A stretch of DNA of 64,000 nt from Elusimicrobiaceae bacterium (GCA_017961585.1 JAGCWX010000028.1:124001-188000); one strand, 5' to 3'. Shown: positions 33,101 through 41,731, counted from the stretch's first letter. Program-made: numbers and translations. The notes: a model not told the origin generated them from the letters alone.

Positions 33101-36100
33101 ACCTTGAATGGTGTTTTCGTTGGTACCACCGGTCAAGTTCAATACATTCGTGTTGGTAATACCATCAGCAAATGCGAGCAAGCTAGCATCAGAGGTGAAT
33201 GTCCCTTCGTTGGACAGGGACTTTTGGCTAATATTGCCTTCGTTTGAAACGGTTGCGCCGGACGCAATAGCTAATAAACCTTCACCGCTAATTTTATTAG
33301 CAGTTGTACCGTCGCCCAAGGTTAAGGAACCGGCGTTGGTGATACCGTTTACGGTGGTCAAATCACCTGCATCAGCAGTGAATTCACCTAACTTGGCAAT
33401 ATCAATGGTATCTTGAGTAATCGTGGCGCCAGAAGCATTCGCAACTGCAAGACCCGTTACCTTTAATGTACCGGCATTACCGGTAATGACGTTGGTGTTG
33501 GTGCCGGCTTGCATTTCAAAGATACCGTCGTTATCAATTCCATTTGTAGTAGTAATGTCATCCATATCGGCAGCTACAAACGTAGCAGCGCCGTCAATGG
33601 TAATAGTGTCTTGGTGAATTGTTCCATTGTTGGCGGTTTTGCCAAGAATTTGCAAATCACCTTCACCGTCGATGTTATTGAGGTTATCCCCATCTGCAAT
33701 GGCATACGTGCCTTCGTTGTGGATATCACCTTCAATATCGTCAGCTTCACTGGCTAAAACAGCACCGCTGTTAACGGTAACTTCGGCTTTAATTGTGCCT
33801 GCGTTTGCTAACGAATCACTGAAAACCGTCACGGTATCTTGTTCGATATTCGCTTGGTTGGTTACATCCCCTGTGGTAGTTAAGTTCCCGTTACCGGTAA
33901 TCACATTTTTGTTCGTACCGCCCGAGAAACCTAAATCACCCTCGTTCTTAATACCACCTATGGAGGCCAACAAGTCAGCATCGCTGGCTAACGTAGCCCC
34001 ATTGGCAATATTAATTTGGTTTTGGCTGATAGCAGCCGTATTGGCGATCATACCGCCGGTAACTTCCAAAGTACCGCCACCGCTGATGACGTTAGCGTTG
34101 GAGCCACCCGCATTCCAAATTAATTTTCCGTCGTTGGTAACAGCTGCTTCAACACTTTCGCTGTTAGTGGTTAAGGAACCACTTGCAGCGATGTTCAAAC
34201 CACTTTGAGTAATACTGCTGTTGTTAACCGTTGTACCCAAGATATTGGTGGTACCCGTACCGGAAATCATGCCTTCGGCTAAGATGTCGGCATCAATAAG
34301 GTCCGTGATACCACGGTTGTCTATGTTTTCATGTACATCAGTAGCAGTACCGTAATGGGCTCCCGTATTGACTTGAACTTTGGTATAAACGTCCGCCAAG
34401 TTCTGTACGGTTCCATCAATAAAGGTGGTACCGGTACCGGTAATTTCATTATTGTTGTCACCACTCGTGAAAGAAATGGCACTATCGTTGGTAATGCCGT
34501 TGGTGGTGGTAAGTAAGTCAGCCGCAGTAGTTAATTGACCGCTGCTAACCGTAATAGTATCTTGGCCGATGGCGGCCTTGTTGGTTACATCACCGGCAAT
34601 GGCCATGGAACCCGAACCATCAATAACGTTGGAGTTCGTGCCACCCGTGAGGGTTAAACCATCAGCTACATTATTGGTAATACCATTGGCAGAGGCCAAT
34701 AAGTCAGCGTCGCTGGTTAAAGAACCGCCGGTGATTTTAATCTTATTTTGTTCAATAGAAGCACTATTGACAATATCACCACCGGTAATGTCTAATTGAC
34801 CAACACCGCTAATTACATTTTCGTTAGCAGAACCAGCGGTCCACGTTAATTTACCGTCGTTGGTGACGGATGCTACTATGGATTCCGCATCGGTCGCAAA
34901 ATTACCGCTATTGGCAATTTTTAACGCTTCTTGCATGATAGTACCGGTATTGACGGTCTCTCCTAAGATAGAAGTCGTACCACCCGCACCAATAATATCA
35001 TTGGCATTATCGCCATCGGTAATAACATAAGAGCCGGTATTTCCGATAGAACCGTTAATATTGGCCCCGTCACTAGTCAACGTGCCAGAGTTCACCACAT
35101 CTGCAGTAATTAAGGCATTATTCTTTAAGTTTCCCTTGTTATTTACCAATGCTTGGTCGATTGTATTGTTGTTGGAAACATTATTCGTGAAGGTGGTAGT
35201 CCCCCCACCGGTAATTGCATTGGTATTCGTACCGCCCGTGATATTTAAAGCACTCTCGTTGACTACACTTGCTGCGGTTAACAAGTCCGCATGGGTGTTA
35301 AAAGTACTGTTGTTGGTCAAAGTACCGGTTAAGGTAATGTGACCTTCGTTGTCAAACGTACCCTTGTTTTCTAAAGAAGCTTGGGCAATTGTACCTTTGT
35401 TGGAAGAAACTCCCTCTTTGGTAGTAATCGAACCCACCCCTTCAATGGCGTTGGTGTTGGTAAGGTTCGCATCTACCGTACCGTTGTTGGTAAAGATACT
35501 ACTATTGCTTACCGTGGTTTGGTCAATATCACCGTTGTTGGTTACATATCCGGTAATATCTATGCGGCCGGAACCGGTAATTGTGTTGCCAGTGGCCCCT
35601 GCCGTATAGTTAATGATACCATCGTTAGCAATCTCGTTGCTAGCGGTCATGTTTGACGCATTGGTAGTAACTACTTTACCAGACGCCACTTTAATATCTG
35701 CTTGAGCGATAGAACCGTTGTTGGTTAAATCCCCATTGATGTCCGTTTCACCATCTCCAGTGATGGCCACAGACAAAGTTCCGTCCGCATTTAGGTCTAA
35801 CAAACCGTCGTTGGCAACATCATCCCCTAAATGATCCGGATCGGAGTAAATAGTAGAACCGGCCTCATTGCTCGCTTTGGCCAACAGCATACCGTTGTTG
35901 GTGAAAGTGGCATTGTTGCTGATATTTACTAATTTCTGCGTGAAATCCCCGTTGTTGGTAGAATCCCCGGTGATGTTGGTAGTGCCCAGGCCGGTTACTT
36001 CGCCATCGTTGGTGAAGTTTACGACATTGGCAGTACCACCATTGTAAAAACTATCGTTGTTTTGCAACGTAGTGGCGGTTAATGAACCGTCGTTAATTTC

Positions 36101-37273
36101 AACATCCGCGGCGTTAGTCAATGTATCAACAGTCAAGGAACCGTCGTTGATTTCAACCATACCCGTGGAATTGTTTTCCAAAGAAGCCAAGTAGGCATCC
36201 CCGTCATCCAACCGGAAAGTACCGCTGTTATCAAAAGTGGCAGCCGTACCGGAAACGTTCATGGTACCGCCATCTTGATAGAAAGTAGCCCCAGCAGCGT
36301 TGGCTACCTCATTAAATGACATATCGCCGCTATTGGCTATGTAACCGCTGCCGGTATTTTCAATAGCGTTGGCATTAAACAATCCGGAGTTGTAAATATC
36401 ACCGGAGTTAGTGATTGCACCGGTGTTATCGCTGTTATCAAACGTGGCACCGGATTCGTTGCTAATCTCGCCTGCGTTCACAACGTCCGTCGTAACCATG
36501 ATCGTTTTGGTATTGGTTACCGTTTTTCCGGTTTCCGTTTCCAAATTGGTTAACGAAACGATACCGTCGTTTTCAAAGTCAGCAGATGCCACTAAAGACG
36601 TTTGATCAATATTATAGGCATTGCTCACATCCCCTGTAATAAACAGGTTCCCGTCCCCATTAATGGCATCTTGGGTGGAACCGCCTTCCAACGTGAGGGA
36701 GTTGTTATTAGTTACCGCACCCACTAAATTAGTGGCGCTGGAAACCAATGCCCCTTCGTTGGTAATGGTGGTAGCCGTAATGGCTGCATTGTTGTCTAAA
36801 TTGGTTGTGCTGGCTACGGTAACGGCGTTTTGAGTTATCGCATTATCATTGGTAACATCGCCATCCGTTTTAAAATTAAAAGTCCCGTCATCTCCAGTTA
36901 CGGTACCACCCGTGAGGGAGGTCCCGGAATAGTCCAGGGTACCGGCGTTGACAATGCTACCTTCAATGTCGTTACCTAGACCAAAAGAAACTCCACTTGC
37001 TACATCAATTAATGTGTCGTTCGTGGAGTTTTGTGTTAATTTTGCGCCCGTTACGGTAGAACCGTCAGCGTCAACAGATAACGTCCCATTAGGGGCATCA
37101 TCTGCGGTTAGCGCAGTAGCTACGTTGTAGTCGCCGGGAGTAGTTGCAATACCCGTCCGCAAATCATCCCAGTTGCTCACATCGGTGGCCAAAGCAAACC
37201 CACTTTGCCACGTCATAAAAGCAATGCTCAACGTAACCGAAAGCACTTTTTGAAACACTTTCGATAGAGGCAT
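30188..37273 (-). CDS. Giant repeat-rich autotransporter adhesin-like protein (type Va)
   Basis: 2361 aa from the ATG at 37273, behind AAAGGAGAG; a possible start 23 codons upstream is less likely. Residues 1-30 are a signal peptide (MPLSKVFQKVLSVTLSIAFM... ending FALA). The passenger (about 31-1650) is rich in Asn, Thr, Gly and Asp, poor in Lys, Arg and aromatics, and Cys-free; about 19 repeats share the core [T/S]N-x4-I-x-Q-x3. Residues 1660-1990 carry PATR-type segments (SNSYAGGTLIDGATLTV, GAGTMTLAMDSNSYAGDTYV, NNGGTIAPGNSIDTLTITGDV). A CPTC motif at 2090-2093 leads to a C-terminal autotransporter beta barrel (about 2095-2361) ending AYAW. It should be secreted through its own barrel and stay on the surface; the ligand is unknown. 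Confidence 0.93.
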   Translation of the reverse strand: MPLSKVFQKVLSVTLSIAFMTWQSGFALATDVSNWDDLRTGIATTPGDYNVATALTADDAPNGTLSVDADGSTVTGAKLTQNSTNDTLIDVASGVSFGLGNDIEGSIVNAGTLDYSGTSLTGGTVTGDDGTFNFKTDGDVTNDNAITQNAVTVASTTNLDNNAAITATTITNEGALVSSATNLVGAVTNNNSLTLEGGSTQDAINGDGNLFITGDVSNAYNIDQTSLVASADFENDGIVSLTNLETETGKTVTNTKTIMVTTDVVNAGEISNESGATFDNSDNTGAITNSGDIYNSGLFNANAIENTGSGYIANSGDMSFNEVANAAGATFYQDGGTMNVSGTAATFDNSGTFRLDDGDAYLASLENNSTGMVEINDGSLTVDTLTNAADVEINDGSLTATTLQNNDSFYNGGTANVVNFTNDGEVTGLGTTNITGDSTNNGDFTQKLVNISNNATFTNNGMLLAKASNEAGSTIYSDPDHLGDDVANDGLLDLNADGTLSVAITGDGETDINGDLTNNGSIAQADIKVASGKVVTTNASNMTASNEIANDGIINYTAGATGNTITGSGRIDITGYVTNNGDIDQTTVSNSSIFTNNGTVDANLTNTNAIEGVGSITTKEGVSSNKGTIAQASLENKGTFDNEGHITLTGTLTNNSTFNTHADLLTAASVVNESALNITGGTNTNAITGGGTTTFTNNVSNNNTIDQALVNNKGNLKNNALITADVVNSGTLTSDGANINGSIGNTGSYVITDGDNANDIIGAGGTTSILGETVNTGTIMQEALKIANSGNFATDAESIVASVTNDGKLTWTAGSANENVISGVGQLDITGGDIVNSASIEQNKIKITGGSLTSDADLLASANGITNNVADGLTLTGGTNSNVIDGSGSMAIAGDVTNKAAIGQDTITVSSGQLTTAADLLTTTNGITNDSAISFTSGDNNNEITGTGTTFIDGTVQNLADVYTKVQVNTGAHYGTATDVHENIDNRGITDLIDADILAEGMISGTGTTNILGTTVNNSSITQSGLNIAASGSLTTNSESVEAAVTNDGKLIWNAGGSNANVISGGGTLEVTGGMIANTAAISQNQINIANGATLASDADLLASIGGIKNEGDLGFSGGTNKNVITGNGNLTTTGDVTNQANIEQDTVTVFSDSLANAGTIKAEVTVNSGAVLASEADDIEGDIHNEGTYAIADGDNLNNIDGEGDLQILGKTANNGTIHQDTITIDGAATFVAADMDDITTTNGIDNDGIFEMQAGTNTNVITGNAGTLKVTGLAVANASGATITQDTIDIAKLGEFTADAGDLTTVNGITNAGSLTLGDGTTANKISGEGLLAIASGATVSNEGNISQKSLSNEGTFTSDASLLAFADGITNTNVLNLTGGTNENTIQGDGSTTFTNEVVNNAAIEQALVNNNAGTLTNNAAIDAAIFNNNEGTVNNEAMITGTIINSSNGVINSTADNLNGDVNSSGTLNIAGGTVRGTIDGGGNFGQMYITEDLTNGFEITQQTVTNYANMTNSGEIDVTDFINEGVLDNSADITGAISNNGTINSDVTHLKGAVANDGILNADGGTTQEEISGTGEMNILADLIAEKNITQDSVNVEEGVAVTNNAIIDTDTINNDGTISGAASGLIAANGITNNGTLIFDAASTGASDISGEGDVQVTEDTILTGSNSYAGGTLIDGATLTVAGQDNLGTGNVLFAGASMLQVTDAGELANDLLGLTDADDINVQNDDALTLNGNIGSAADFHKFGAGTMTLAMDSNSYAGDTYVEEGTLVGNTQNINNIVNGAADTTVEFTDTTDATLNEINTLGNFVQSGSAVLNVSDNAFTANQADINAGTFAANRDVTVTTALNVNNGATLRGNGNIAGTVNVNNGGTIAPGNSIDTLTITGDVNFASGSTTAIEINETPASDKLVITGNANIANGANLTVSNENGRYFEWKSFEIVDAGNVAGEFTYDGTITDYDASRIDVEVDYSDPTKVVLLAKRKATDYTETTSLSRNQSEVARAIDAISTGYEGDITNALLQYEKLGGLNPQEVTTINAASTLQSALDDTHGVLYANSALTPLFNAKTAHVYDRIAKRNPSAGECPTCHDNVWAEYYSQYDKVYADENSPRFTNNMTGVLVGYDRSSDEALLGVYGGAGKSDLRQHSDRMDIDDVSLGIYGGYRPGNWVFKGTLFGGYQTYHGKRNIDFMARNAEGKYHGLNMALDLEGGYNIAVYDWLNLKPFAGILGNYTHLKSFTETGAGALNLHVESKHQFNSQARLGVQVEGKIGKRFNWYGSAAVKQFIGGDYAKLHMSLDLPGTRMEIISAELGRTYFSGQVGVSYALTNHWTIFGNLDAGVNNKSANCYGNVGLAYAW
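32470..36850 (-). repeat. About 19 degenerate repeats in the autotransporter passenger
   Basis: The core N-x4-I-x-Q occurs about 19 times between residues 146 and 1600, on average 80 residues apart and about 65 in the most regular stretch (residues 700-900). Between cores recur TGGTN-x-N-x-I-x-G-x-G, then a strand pair, then SDADLLAS-x-x-GITN. The pattern predicts a long beta helix, each repeat adding several coils. DNA-level identity between copies is low, so the repeats are old. Confidence 0.8.
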
Positions 37274-37432
37274 GTATTTTCTCTCCTTTTTGAAATAAAA
37301 AAGACAACTTATTTTAACATTATTTTTGATAATCTGCATCAAAAAATTTTTTTCAAGAATACCGGCCCCATACAGGCCTTTGTGGCCCCAACTCAGCGGT
37401 TAGATTCCCCGATAGGTCCCGACCCTTTAATT

Positions 37433-37441
37433 TGCTATAAT
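37433..37441 (+). promoter_or_regulatory. Extended -10 promoter of the DUF1646 transporter
   Basis: TGCTATAAT, perfect extended -10, no -35. It places the start of the transcript near 37448, about 52 bases before the ATG. The rest of the 226-base gap to the autotransporter holds no gene; I could not fix the autotransporter promoter. Confidence 0.6.
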
Positions 37442-37451
37442 AAGGTATATT

Positions 37452-37490
37452 GTCAACCGTTGCTTGGTAAAGCCGATTGACGTTTTTATT
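37452..37490 (+). promoter_or_regulatory. Terminator-like leader hairpin, candidate ion-sensing riboswitch
   Basis: The leader contains GTCAA (37452-37456) pairing with TTGAC (37477-37481), an inner GCTT/AAGC stem, and then GTTTTTATT. The ribosome site GAGGG (37490-37494) lies just after it. It could act as an attenuator. DUF1646 genes are known to be preceded by the DUF1646-motif RNA, reported to be a sodium riboswitch; I cannot confirm the consensus here by eye. Confidence 0.4.
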
Positions 37491-37499
37491 GAGGGTTTT

Positions 37500-38558
37500 A
37501 TGGGGCTTAACGCTTTACAAACAGTTTTATTATCCGCCTTAATTGTGGTGGTTTTGATCCTCCCGCTGTGCGTGCGTAAAGTGGAAGAAAATCTGGAGGC
37601 ATTTTTATTTGCCTGCGGATTATTTGCCGTTACCGTCTCGCACGTGTGGAGCATGCCTTTAGTAGCTACCGCCTTGGAAGAGCCCCTTAAAATCACCGTG
37701 GCCGTGCTCATTGCCGGGCTGATATTTCGCAAATTAAACACGCACTTGCAAAAACTCACCCAATACGCCGTGAAAACAATCGGTCTGCGGTGGACGTTGT
37801 TTCTAATCGTACTGCTTTTAGGGATCACCTCCAGCATCATTACCGCCATCGTTGCCGCGCTGATTTTGGCGGAAATAGCGGTAATGCTCCCATTGGAGCG
37901 CGCCGGACGTATTAAACTAATTACCTTCTCTTGTTACGCAATTGGAATGGGGGCGGTTTTAACTTCCATCGGGGAACCGCTGGGGACTATCGTCATTGCT
38001 AAGCTGGCCGGGCCGCCGCACCACGCCGGATTTTTCTATTTGATCCAACATTTGGGCTGGTTTGTATTGGGCGGCATACTGTTTATGGCCGGGATGGCTA
38101 GCTCCATTCGGGAGACTTCCCTCAAGCGCGCCCCCGGGGCCAAGGCCGTGGAAGCCGATAGAGACCACACCATCCGCGGTATTGCCCTACGCGCCGGGAA
38201 AGTGTATTTGTTCGTCATGGCACTTACTTTTTTGGGCGACGGTCTAAAGCCCCTAGCTCTAAAAACCATTTCTCACCTCAGTGCCGGTTGGCTGTATTGG
38301 ATCAATATGCTCTCGGCCGTGCTGGATAACGCCACCCTGGCGGCTATTGAAGTGACTCCCGCTATTGACGATCGTACCCTTACCTTCCTGCTCATGAGCT
38401 TAGTCATATCCGGCGGGATGCTCATCCCGGGCAATATCCCCAACATTATCTGCGCTTCCAAGCTGGGTATTAAAAGCAAAGAATGGCTCAAAGCCGCCTT
38501 TGGCCTGGGAATTGTATTGCTGATTGCCTGTTTCTTTATTTTAAAAGCAGTTTTATAA
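37500..38558 (+). CDS. DUF1646 family putative cation transporter
   Basis: 352 aa from the ATG at 37500, with GAGGG upstream; a TTG at 37464 would extend it by 12 codons but lies inside the leader hairpin. About ten membrane helices. Family-like segments are GMGAVLTSIGEPLGTIVIAKL, ISHLSAGWLYWINMLSAVLDNATLAAIEV and LLMSLVISGGMLIPGNIPNIICA; the two discontinuous loop motifs (SIGEPLGT and DNATLAA...PGNIPN) resemble NhaD-type ion transporters. Likely a sodium or proton antiporter in the inner membrane; the ion is inferred. Single gene with its own terminator. Confidence 0.8.
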   Translation: MGLNALQTVLLSALIVVVLILPLCVRKVEENLEAFLFACGLFAVTVSHVWSMPLVATALEEPLKITVAVLIAGLIFRKLNTHLQKLTQYAVKTIGLRWTLFLIVLLLGITSSIITAIVAALILAEIAVMLPLERAGRIKLITFSCYAIGMGAVLTSIGEPLGTIVIAKLAGPPHHAGFFYLIQHLGWFVLGGILFMAGMASSIRETSLKRAPGAKAVEADRDHTIRGIALRAGKVYLFVMALTFLGDGLKPLALKTISHLSAGWLYWINMLSAVLDNATLAAIEVTPAIDDRTLTFLLMSLVISGGMLIPGNIPNIICASKLGIKSKEWLKAAFGLGIVLLIACFFILKAVL

Positions 38559-38574
38559 AGAACTGTTCTTCAAG

Positions 38575-38602
38575 CTGCTCTATCAATTAGGGCGGTTTTT
38601 TT
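38575..38602 (+). terminator. Rho-independent terminator of the DUF1646 gene
   Basis: CTGCTCT and AGGGCGG pair over 7 bp (three G-U pairs) with loop ATCAATT, followed by TTTTTTT. Confidence 0.6.
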
Positions 38603-38638
38603 ATATAATCTAAGTAACTTTATACCAGGGAGCTTTTT

Positions 38639-41194
38639 ATGAAAATCCACTCTTTTAATGTCCAACCCAACCTGCCGGACAATATTAAATTTTTGGAAGA
38701 ATTAGCCAACGATATGTGGTTTACGTGGAACGCCCACGCCATCAATTTGTTTGTGCAAATTGATCCGCAACTGTGGACCACCGCCAAACGCAACCCCAAA
38801 TGGTTTTTGGGCTGCGTACCGCAAAAACGCTTTGAAGAGCTAAGCAAAAATACCGATTTTTTAAACCAACTCAATCAAGTAAAAGAAAGCTACTACGCTT
38901 ATAAAAACGAAAAGCACACCTGGTACCAAGACCACCGCCAAGAAAAAGGCAACCTCTTAACCGCCTATTTCTCTATGGAGTATGGCATTGGCGAAGGGCT
39001 CCCCATTTATTCCGGTGGTTTAGGGATGCTCGCCGGCGACCATATCAAATCCGCCAGCGATTTAGGCATGCCCATTATCGGGGTCGGCCTTTTCTATAAA
39101 CAAGGGTATGTACAGCAAGTTCTCAACCGTGAGGGCTGGCAGAACGAAGAATATCCCGATAACGACTGGGCCCACATGCCGGTAGAACGTGTCCAAAAAG
39201 ACGGGAAAGATATCATCATAGACATTACCCTGGGGACGGAAACCGTCAAGGCCTGTATTTGGCGTGTACCGGTAGGGCGCACCTCTTTGTACCTATTAGA
39301 TACCAACTTGCAGGAAAACACTCCCGCGCAACGCGCCATTACCGAAAAACTCTACGGCGGCGATCGCGAAAACCGCATCCGCCAAGAAGTAGTGTTAGGT
39401 ATTGGGGGTGTAAAAGCATTAACCGCTATGGGTATTACCCCCTCTGTTTATCACATCAACGAAGGGCACAGTGCATTCTTGTTATTCCAACGCATTATTG
39501 ATTTGATGCATGGCGAAAAATTGACTTTCGGCCAATCGTGCGAAAAAGTATGGGCCACTTCCGTATTTACCACGCATACCCCCGTTATCGCCGGGAACGA
39601 ACATTTTGACCCCGCTTTAGTACGCAAGTATATGGAATTTTACGCCCGTGAAATGGGGTTAAGCTGGGAGCAATTTTTAACAATTGGTAAAGAAACCGCT
39701 ACTTCCACCACCTATTGTTTGACGGTAGTGGCGTTGCGCTTGTCGGCTTTTTGTAACGGGGTGGCCAAATTACACGGGGCAGTAAGCCGTGAAATGTGGC
39801 ACAATTTATGGCCCGGTTTGCCCAAGGCGGAAGTACCCATTACCAGCATTACAAACGGGATTCACAGTGCCTCATGGATTTCGCATGAACTCAACGATTT
39901 ATATCGCAAATACCTCTTTGATAACAATCAATTTGGGTATATAGATCCGTCGGAAACGGAACCTTGGAACAAAATTTTTGATATCCCGGATAGCGAATTG
40001 TGGAACGTACACGCCACCCGCAAAAATAAACTGGTCAATATCGTACGGGAACGCTTGCAACGTCAGCTTACCCGCCAAGGTTTTGATGTAATGGTCGTCA
40101 AAAAAGCATCCCAGGTATTACGGCCGGATGTACTGACCATTGGGTTTGCGCGTCGCTTTGCCACATACAAACGGGCCACGTTGCTATTTAAAGATTTAAA
40201 CCGCTTGGATAAAATCATCAACAACCCGGACCGGCCCGTACAGTTCGTATTTGCCGGGAAAGCTCACCCGGCCGATACCGCTGGGAAAGAATTTATTAAA
40301 CTAATTGTAGGCCTCACCCAAAACGATCCGCGCTTTAAAGGCAAAATTGTATTTGTGGAAGACTACAATATGAACGTAGCCCGCTACATGGTGCAAGGCG
40401 TGGATGTTTGGCTCAACAACCCCATCCGCCCCATGGAAGCCAGCGGCACCAGTGGTATGAAAGCCGCTCTGAACGGGGCCCTTGCGCTATCTATTTTGGA
40501 CGGCTGGTGGGACGAAGTAGGCCCGTGCGATTTTGGTTGGTCCATCGGTGGGAACGAAAACTACAAAACAGAGGCCGAACGCGACACCGTAGAAGCCGAA
40601 GCTCTTTATAGTTTGATTGAACAAGACATTGCCCCCACTTACTACGCCAAAGCAGATAAAGAAAATTTCTCTCCTGCGTGGGTGGCTTTAATGAAGGAAT
40701 CCGTCAAACATATCGCGCCCTTCTTTAACACCAACCGTATGGTGAAGGAATACTACGAAAAATTTTATATTCCTGCCAACAACTACGGGCTGGTATTGGC
40801 CGAACCGGGTAAGGTGCAGTCCGTTTCTGCTTGGCGCCAAAAAATCGCGCAGAACTGGTTGCACGTATCCATTGCCGATGTGACCCAAGCCCCGCAAGAA
40901 GCTATTTTGATGGGGGATAAGGTAAACTTTAAAGCCCGCGTTTCCCTGGGGGATTTAAAACCCGAGGAAGTACAAGTGGAATGCTACTTGGGTCAACGCG
41001 GTAACGTAGGCGGCATTGTAAAACTTGAGGCCGTCCCCATGACGTGCACCGGCAAAGACGGGGAAACCTATTTGTACGAGGCAGCTGTCTCACCGGTTAC
41101 CAGCGGCCGACAGGATTACGCGTTGCGGGTACTCCCCAAAAATGACGACATCCCCAACGTACTTATGCCGCTGTATATCCGCTGGGAAGAATAA
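38639..41194 (+). CDS. glgP: Alpha-glucan (glycogen/maltodextrin) phosphorylase with DUF3417 domain
   Basis: 851 aa, GT35 family of the short, archaeal/bacterial maltodextrin type. An N-terminal DUF3417 domain (about 10-120, NIKFLEELANDMWFTWN) precedes the catalytic domain with PIYSGGLGMLAGDHIKSASDLG, VYHINEGHSAFL, TTHTPVIAGNEHF, FARRFATYKRATL and the PLP-binding Lys in EASGTSGMKAALNGAL. It removes glucose as glucose-1-phosphate from alpha-1,4-glucans in the cytoplasm, without ATP. GGGAG ribosome site; TATAAT at 38604-38609. Together with GH57 it points to storage-glucan use. Confidence 0.94.
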   Translation: MKIHSFNVQPNLPDNIKFLEELANDMWFTWNAHAINLFVQIDPQLWTTAKRNPKWFLGCVPQKRFEELSKNTDFLNQLNQVKESYYAYKNEKHTWYQDHRQEKGNLLTAYFSMEYGIGEGLPIYSGGLGMLAGDHIKSASDLGMPIIGVGLFYKQGYVQQVLNREGWQNEEYPDNDWAHMPVERVQKDGKDIIIDITLGTETVKACIWRVPVGRTSLYLLDTNLQENTPAQRAITEKLYGGDRENRIRQEVVLGIGGVKALTAMGITPSVYHINEGHSAFLLFQRIIDLMHGEKLTFGQSCEKVWATSVFTTHTPVIAGNEHFDPALVRKYMEFYAREMGLSWEQFLTIGKETATSTTYCLTVVALRLSAFCNGVAKLHGAVSREMWHNLWPGLPKAEVPITSITNGIHSASWISHELNDLYRKYLFDNNQFGYIDPSETEPWNKIFDIPDSELWNVHATRKNKLVNIVRERLQRQLTRQGFDVMVVKKASQVLRPDVLTIGFARRFATYKRATLLFKDLNRLDKIINNPDRPVQFVFAGKAHPADTAGKEFIKLIVGLTQNDPRFKGKIVFVEDYNMNVARYMVQGVDVWLNNPIRPMEASGTSGMKAALNGALALSILDGWWDEVGPCDFGWSIGGNENYKTEAERDTVEAEALYSLIEQDIAPTYYAKADKENFSPAWVALMKESVKHIAPFFNTNRMVKEYYEKFYIPANNYGLVLAEPGKVQSVSAWRQKIAQNWLHVSIADVTQAPQEAILMGDKVNFKARVSLGDLKPEEVQVECYLGQRGNVGGIVKLEAVPMTCTGKDGETYLYEAAVSPVTSGRQDYALRVLPKNDDIPNVLMPLYIRWEE

Positions 41195-41200
41195 ATTTAA

Positions 41201-41225
41201 AGCCGGGCAGTTCCCCCGGCTTTTT
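41201..41225 (+). terminator. Terminator after glgP, abutting trmL
   Basis: AGCCGGG/CCCGGCT stem with loop CAGTTCC and TTTTT. The trmL ATG lies only two bases beyond the T-run. Confidence 0.75.
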
Positions 41226-41227
41226 AT

Positions 41228-41683
41228 ATGCTCAACATTGTCCTCATCAACCCTGAAATCCCTTTCAACACCGGCAATATCGGCCGCTCGTGCGTGGCTA
41301 CGGGCACACGCCTACACTTGGTGGGTAAATTGGGGTTTAAAATTGCTTCTAAAGAAATCCGCCGCTCGGGGCTGGATTATTGGCCTAATTTAGATTATCG
41401 CCGCTACGAAACATGGGAAGATTTTTTAACACACGAACAACCCGCGCGCGAAAAATTATTTTTTCTTTCCACCAAAGGCAAAACCGCATATTGGGATGTA
41501 TCCATCCCGGCCGATGCTTTTTTATGTTTCGGGGCAGAAGGGTTTGGCCTGCCTAAAGAATTTTACGAAATATATAAGGACCGCCTTTTCACCATCCCCA
41601 TGACGGGGCCTGTGCGGTCTTTAAATTTATCCAGCTCAGCGGCCATTGTACTTTTTGAAACGTTGCGGCAGCATAAAAAATAG
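41228..41683 (+). CDS. trmL: tRNA (cytidine(34)-2'-O)-methyltransferase, SPOUT family
   Basis: 151 aa, normal TrmL length and close to its sequence: LNIVLINPEIPFNTGNIGRSCVATGTRLHLVG at the start, the SAM knot LCFGAEGFGLPKEF, TIPMTGPVRSLNLSSSAAIVLFE at the end. It methylates the wobble ribose of tRNA-Leu in other bacteria. The ATG follows the glgP terminator with no ribosome site and no separate promoter visible, so it probably depends on read-through. Other family members would be possible, but the short length fits TrmL best. Confidence 0.9.
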   Translation: MLNIVLINPEIPFNTGNIGRSCVATGTRLHLVGKLGFKIASKEIRRSGLDYWPNLDYRRYETWEDFLTHEQPAREKLFFLSTKGKTAYWDVSIPADAFLCFGAEGFGLPKEFYEIYKDRLFTIPMTGPVRSLNLSSSAAIVLFETLRQHKK

Positions 41684-41711
41684 ATGGCTCACTAAAAAGC
41701 AAACCATCTAC
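41675..41711 (-). terminator. Terminator of pilin gene 3
   Basis: TAGATGG and CCATCTA (41682-41711) form a stem with a large loop; TTTTTT follows on the minus strand at 41680-41675, inside the 3' end of trmL. Confidence 0.6.
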
Positions 41712-41731
41712 GTAAATAAAACGCAGTTAAA

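Noticed and set aside
31422-36833. Series of plus-strand open frames opposite the autotransporter gene, rich in Val, Pro and Ser
   Set aside because: They are antisense shadows of the Asn/Thr/Gly codon pattern of the autotransporter, have no ribosome sites and no recognisable family.
30188-37273. Recent transfer of the autotransporter gene
   Set aside because: No flanking direct repeats, integrase or tRNA junction at its ends, and no clear codon break that can be judged by eye; composition differences follow from its repeats.
37274-37342. Upstream start of the autotransporter (23 more residues)
   Set aside because: The ATG at 37273 has a strong AAAGGAGAG site and begins a normal signal peptide; the longer form would put charged residues before it.
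37464-37499. TTG start for the DUF1646 transporter
   Set aside because: It lies within the hairpin of the leader; the ATG at 37500 has a GAGGG site.
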